From contig DAINSK010000017.1 of NCBI GenBank assembly GCA_036741355.1, positions 4,504 through 68,503 on the forward strand: a stretch of 64,000 nt of DNA, read 5' to 3'. Position 1 is the first letter of the stretch, and every line of letters begins with the position of its first letter. Origin of the DNA: JBBRGK01 sp036741355 (lineage in GTDB: Bacteria; Chloroflexota; Dehalococcoidia; CAUJGQ01). A program made the translations under genes and the position numbers. Of the stretch, positions 60,897-64,000 are shown one piece after another. A model generated the notes under the pieces. That model had not been told where the DNA came from and searched no databases. It saw only the letters and a program-made list of their open reading frames with translations.

Positions 60897-61655
60897 TCAG
60901 GCGAAGCTCACCGTCCAAGCGGTTGTGTCGTGAAGATCGTTGGTGACGAAGAACACGTAGGGACCGTCATCGGGCAGATTGATGGGATAACTCACCTGGT
61001 TGGCGGGGTCGTTGAAAAAGAAGATTGCCCCGGTGTGGCCCATCTCGCCCGCCTGGATCGCTTCGCCACCCAGATCGTCGAGATGGTACAGAAAGCCGGT
61101 GATTGCCGAGCTTTTGTCCGCCTGCAACGCGATCTGCGCGATGCCGTCGGGCAGCGTGAAGTAGGGCGTGATGTCTTGCCCTTTGCTGGAGAAGCTCGTG
61201 CCCTGCGTGGCGGCAACCGTCTCGGGTAGCGGCTGCTCGACGCTCACCTGCCAGGCGCCGCTCGCGTTCACGGCCAGGTAGTAGGGGGCATTGAGGGCGG
61301 TGACCACCACCGAGCCGCCTTTGTAGCTGCCGATGACGTCGTACACGAGCGCATTGTCCGTGGTCTGCGACTGCGTGAAGGCGTCCGCCGGGCTGTAGCC
61401 GTCATTCGGTACGAAAGTGTTGACGATGAAATTGCCCGTGCCGTTGTGTTGGGCACGCAGCACCGTGATGCCAGCGGCCAGGCTGACCGGTCCCACGACC
61501 GCCGTGCCGGCCGCGCCCCGGAACGTGGGTGCGCCGGGGATCGCCTGCGCGTGGACGGATGGCGCCTTCAAATGCAGCAGGCGTGGCGCGGCCACGAGCG
61601 CGAGCGCCGTGGCGCCCCCGAACTGCAAGAAACCGCGTCGTGTGGTCATCGGCAT
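60897..61655 (-). CDS. Tat-exported protein of unknown function
   Basis: 252 residues. A twin-arginine signal TTRRGFLQFGGATALALVAA runs to SVHAQA, a good signal peptidase I site near residue 37. The mature part is beta-rich (VLRAQHNGTGNFIVNTFVP, YDVIGSYKGGSVVVTALNA, SVEQPLPETVAA) and looks like a single globular domain without cysteines. No family recognised; possibly a small-molecule or matrix-binding protein. AAGGTGG lies near the start. Confidence 0.65.
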   Translation of the reverse strand: MPMTTRRGFLQFGGATALALVAAPRLLHLKAPSVHAQAIPGAPTFRGAAGTAVVGPVSLAAGITVLRAQHNGTGNFIVNTFVPNDGYSPADAFTQSQTTDNALVYDVIGSYKGGSVVVTALNAPYYLAVNASGAWQVSVEQPLPETVAATQGTSFSSKGQDITPYFTLPDGIAQIALQADKSSAITGFLYHLDDLGGEAIQAGEMGHTGAIFFFNDPANQVSYPINLPDDGPYVFFVTNDLHDTTAWTVSFA

Positions 61656-62126
61656 TCGCCACCTTCCCTTATGTCCCGCCTAGCGTACAGGACGCATGCA
61701 GGCGAAGCCACCTGCTTGCGCGGACGGGACGGGGCTTCGGGCTCCGCAGGGATGACGCTGGCGCGCAAGACAGGCCGTGACTTCGTCCTTCGTGGACCGC
61801 ATCCACGCCTACCTTCCCGGCTGGGATGTTCCCAAGATGGAGACGTCGCTGTTCCCGACGTACTTTGGGCTCGTGAGCGATCCCTTTCGGAATGCTTGAC
61901 GTAGCTCCGGCAGCAGCCAAATATGGCATCCGCGCGCTACTTCCGAAATGGATTCTCCAACAGGGGCCACCCAAATCGCAGTTGGACACTTCCTACTCGA
62001 CGCGCGTATGCTCGCCTTCGGAGCAGCAAGCACGCCATTATCCCGACTGTGCTGCGGCAACGGGCTGAATCCGCACAATCGATCCCGAGGCAAGCAGCCA
62101 ACGGTGCGCGGCAGAGGAGAGCGGCA
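61656..62126. other. Intergenic stretch upstream of aldehyde dehydrogenase
   Basis: 470 nt between divergent genes. Several open frames cross it, including an in-frame 5' extension of the dehydrogenase to 61923, but their composition is unlike the neighbouring proteins. I see no gene, insertion sequence or RNA. It should hold two divergent promoters. Confidence 0.4.
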
Positions 62127-63548
62127 ATGCATACGAGCGAGTTCTACATCAATGGCGCCTGGGTGGCTCCGTCCGGCAGCGATACTATTGACATCCTCAA
62201 TCCTGCGACCGAGGCGGTGATCGCGACGTTGCCGCTTGGCACGCCCGAAGATGTGAATCAGGCGGTTGCAGCCGCCAAGCAGGCGTTCATCACCTGGAGC
62301 CAGACCACGACGGCCCAGCGCGCCGCGTATCTCGATAAGATCACCGCGGGTCTGGCAGCCCGTCAAGACGAGATCGCCAGTACGATTAGCCAAGAGATGG
62401 GCATGCCGCTCAAGGCCGCCAGGGCGATTCAGACGGGCCTGCCCATGCGCACCTTTAGTAGCTACGCCAAGATCGCCCGCGAGTATGAGTTCGAATCCGG
62501 CGATGGCGCGACCCGCATCCTGCGCGAACCCATCGGCGTCTGCGGCTTCATCACGCCCTGGAACTATCCGCTGCATCAGATCGCCGGCAAGGTTGCCCCG
62601 GCACTGGCCGCCGGCTGCACCGTCGTGCTCAAGCCCAGCGAGATGGCGCCGCTCAATGCCTATCTGCTCGCGGAAGTCATTGATGAAGCGGGCTTACCGG
62701 CAGGCGTGTTCAACCTCATCAACGGGGACGGTCCGGTCGTCGGTGAGGCGATCGCCGCCCACCCGGACGTCGACATGGTCTCCTTCACTGGCTCGACCAG
62801 GGCGGGCAAGCGGGTTGCTGAACTCGCCGCGCAGACAGTGAAGCGCGTGACGCAGGAGCTCGGTGGAAAATCGCCGAACATCATTCTGAACGATGCTGAC
62901 CTGCGGAAGGCGATTCCCGCCGGGGTGATGGGGTGCTACGCCAATTCCGGGCAAACCTGCTCGGCACCGACGCGCATGATCGTGCCGCGCGCACAGCTAG
63001 CCGAAGTCGAGGCGCTGGCAAAGGCCGCGGCAGAAGCCTGCACGATGGGTGATCCGTTCGACGAGAGTTCAACCCACGGACCGATCGTCCACGCGTTGCA
63101 GTACCAGAAGGTGCAGGATCTGATTCAGGTTGGCATTGACGAGGGGGCAACGCTGGTGACCGGTGGCCCCGGGCGACCGGATGGCCTGGAGCACGGCTAC
63201 TTCGTCAAGCCGACGGTGTTCTCCAACGTCAGCAACGATATGACCATCGCCCGTGATGAGATCTTCGGCCCGGTGCTGTCGATCATCCCGTACGACACCG
63301 AGGAAGAGGCCGTGGCGATCGCGAACGATACTATCTACGGCCTCGCAGGCCGCGTCTGGTCAGGTAACCAGGATCGAGCTCGCGCGGTGGCGCGGCAGAT
63401 TCGCGCCGGGCAGATTCACATCAACGAAGGTCGTGGCAGCAGTGAGCCTGCGCCATTCGGCGGCTACAAGCAATCCGGCAACGGGCGCGAGTTCGGCAAC
63501 TGGGGACTCGAAGAGTTCCTTGAAGTCAAAGCAGTCATGGGCTGGTAG
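62127..63548 (+). CDS. NAD(P)-dependent aldehyde dehydrogenase
   Basis: 473 residues. Full ALDH layout: FITPWNYPLHQIAGKVAPAL, LKPSEMAPLNAYLLAEV, VSFTGSTRAGKRVAELA, the glutamate in VTQELGGKSPNI and the nucleophile Cys in NSGQTCSAPTRM, ending in EIFGPVLSIIPYDTEEEA and PFGGYKQSGNGREFG. Oxidises an aldehyde to an acid; the substrate is not readable (betaine-, medium-chain- or hydroxyaldehyde-type are possible). GAGGAG precedes ATG 62127. Confidence 0.92.
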   Translation: MHTSEFYINGAWVAPSGSDTIDILNPATEAVIATLPLGTPEDVNQAVAAAKQAFITWSQTTTAQRAAYLDKITAGLAARQDEIASTISQEMGMPLKAARAIQTGLPMRTFSSYAKIAREYEFESGDGATRILREPIGVCGFITPWNYPLHQIAGKVAPALAAGCTVVLKPSEMAPLNAYLLAEVIDEAGLPAGVFNLINGDGPVVGEAIAAHPDVDMVSFTGSTRAGKRVAELAAQTVKRVTQELGGKSPNIILNDADLRKAIPAGVMGCYANSGQTCSAPTRMIVPRAQLAEVEALAKAAAEACTMGDPFDESSTHGPIVHALQYQKVQDLIQVGIDEGATLVTGGPGRPDGLEHGYFVKPTVFSNVSNDMTIARDEIFGPVLSIIPYDTEEEAVAIANDTIYGLAGRVWSGNQDRARAVARQIRAGQIHINEGRGSSEPAPFGGYKQSGNGREFGNWGLEEFLEVKAVMGW

Positions 63549-63813
63549 GCGCGCCAGACCCGCCGTGCTGAGATGTGAGGGGATGGGCGCCGCCACGTCG
63601 AGCGAGGGAGCCAGAGGGGGCGCGGAGCGCGTGCGGCGAACCGCCGCTATACTCATCCCGTTGCCAATTCCCCGGATCCGCAGCTACTCCCGTGTACTGC
63701 TTATGGCGGAATAACCGGCAACCGCCTGGTCCTACTTCCCCCGGTCGCTGCCCCCGACCGCGGGTGAGTACGTACGCTGACCGAGACTTACCACAACCGC
63801 GGGGAGGGAACGG

Positions 63814-64000
63814 ATGCTGCAAGCCGCGGTTTACCGGCGGGCACCGGCGGCGCGATCGGTGGTATCAGATGCTGGAACCACTCGGCCGGCGGCTCCCCGC
63901 ACCGCCGCTACGCCGCCGCTCAGGAACGGCCTGGTCACGACCGCACACGATGAGCCGATCGTGAATGGCACAGCGGTTCGATGCCTTGAAACGGGGATCG
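63814..64000 (+). CDS. Possible gene start running off the window
   Basis: ATG 63814 has GGGAGGG five bases upstream and the frame stays open for 62 codons to the window end (starts MLQAAVYRRAPAARSV, later LVTTAHDEPIVNG). The first 40 residues are Ala/Pro/Arg-rich and low-information, so this may be a disordered N-terminus. No family can be named from this piece. The 265 nt before it, after the dehydrogenase, show no feature. Confidence 0.35.
   Translation, partial: MLQAAVYRRAPAARSVVSDAGTTRPAAPRTAATPPLRNGLVTTAHDEPIVNGTAVRCLETGI

Noticed and set aside
63549..63813. Structured RNA (T-box or RNase P) in the GC-rich tail of the window
   Set aside because: No conserved T-box (AGGGUGGNACCGCG) or RNase P core sequence is present.

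Overview
The window is GC-rich, gene-dense bacterial chromosome. It has no rRNA, tRNA, CRISPR array or recognisable intact transposon. My inference is a member of the Chloroflexota (Thermomicrobia- or Dehalococcoidia-like). The reasons are several CaiB-type CoA-transferases, acyl-CoA dehydrogenases, luciferase-like (probably F420-linked) monooxygenases and a thiolase/DUF35 pair, together with twin-arginine lipoprotein signals and many GTG/TTG starts with AGGAGG-type ribosome sites. No marker gene settles the lineage.

Layout. 1-6.5 kb: envelope and isoprenoid operon uppS (cut by the window edge)-cdsA-dxr-rseP, then a small membrane protein split by an in-frame TGA, a TIM-barrel sugar isomerase-like gene and threonine synthase. 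6.5-18.5 kb: an acyl-CoA catabolic island with a cysteine-less thiolase plus DUF35, acyl-CoA dehydrogenase, enoyl-CoA hydratase-like protein, two luciferase-like oxidoreductases, CoA-transferases, an amidohydrolase and an MmgE/PrpD protein. This island shows decay: a CoA-transferase with an in-frame internal deletion, a dehydratase remnant and a frameshifted two-domain CoA-transferase. 18.5-25 kb: an orphan solute-binding lipoprotein, a ResA remnant followed by intact resB, lgt, and a secreted beta-propeller gene broken by TGA. 25-38.8 kb: secreted and membrane proteins, a two-component system, a phosphatase, radC, an atypical response regulator, a metallo-beta-lactamase, an MFS exporter, an SDR, ruvB, sppA and a 22-residue membrane peptide. 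38.8-48 kb: two divergent citrate synthases, one preceded in frame by its own helix-turn-helix module, then a heterodimeric ABC exporter, rimI and formate-THF ligase.

48.2-56.2 kb holds the most interesting locus. A membrane-anchored protein with two internal repeats is read divergently from a plus-strand cluster: a sigma-factor-like protein, a zinc-finger anti-sigma-like protein, two small overlapping ORFs, a hairpin and an operator-like dyad, a 963-residue TPR-CHAT protease and, 2 nt later, a subtilisin-like protease. No CRISPR or phage genes are present. This looks like a proteolytic signalling or defence module: two proteases of different classes beside a regulator pair that one of them could cleave.

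56.2-64 kb returns to metabolism: ketopantoate reductase-like, acyl-CoA dehydrogenase, M20 amidohydrolase, a Tat-exported protein and aldehyde dehydrogenase, with a possible gene running off the right end. All functional statements come from reading motifs in translated sequence; no database search was run.
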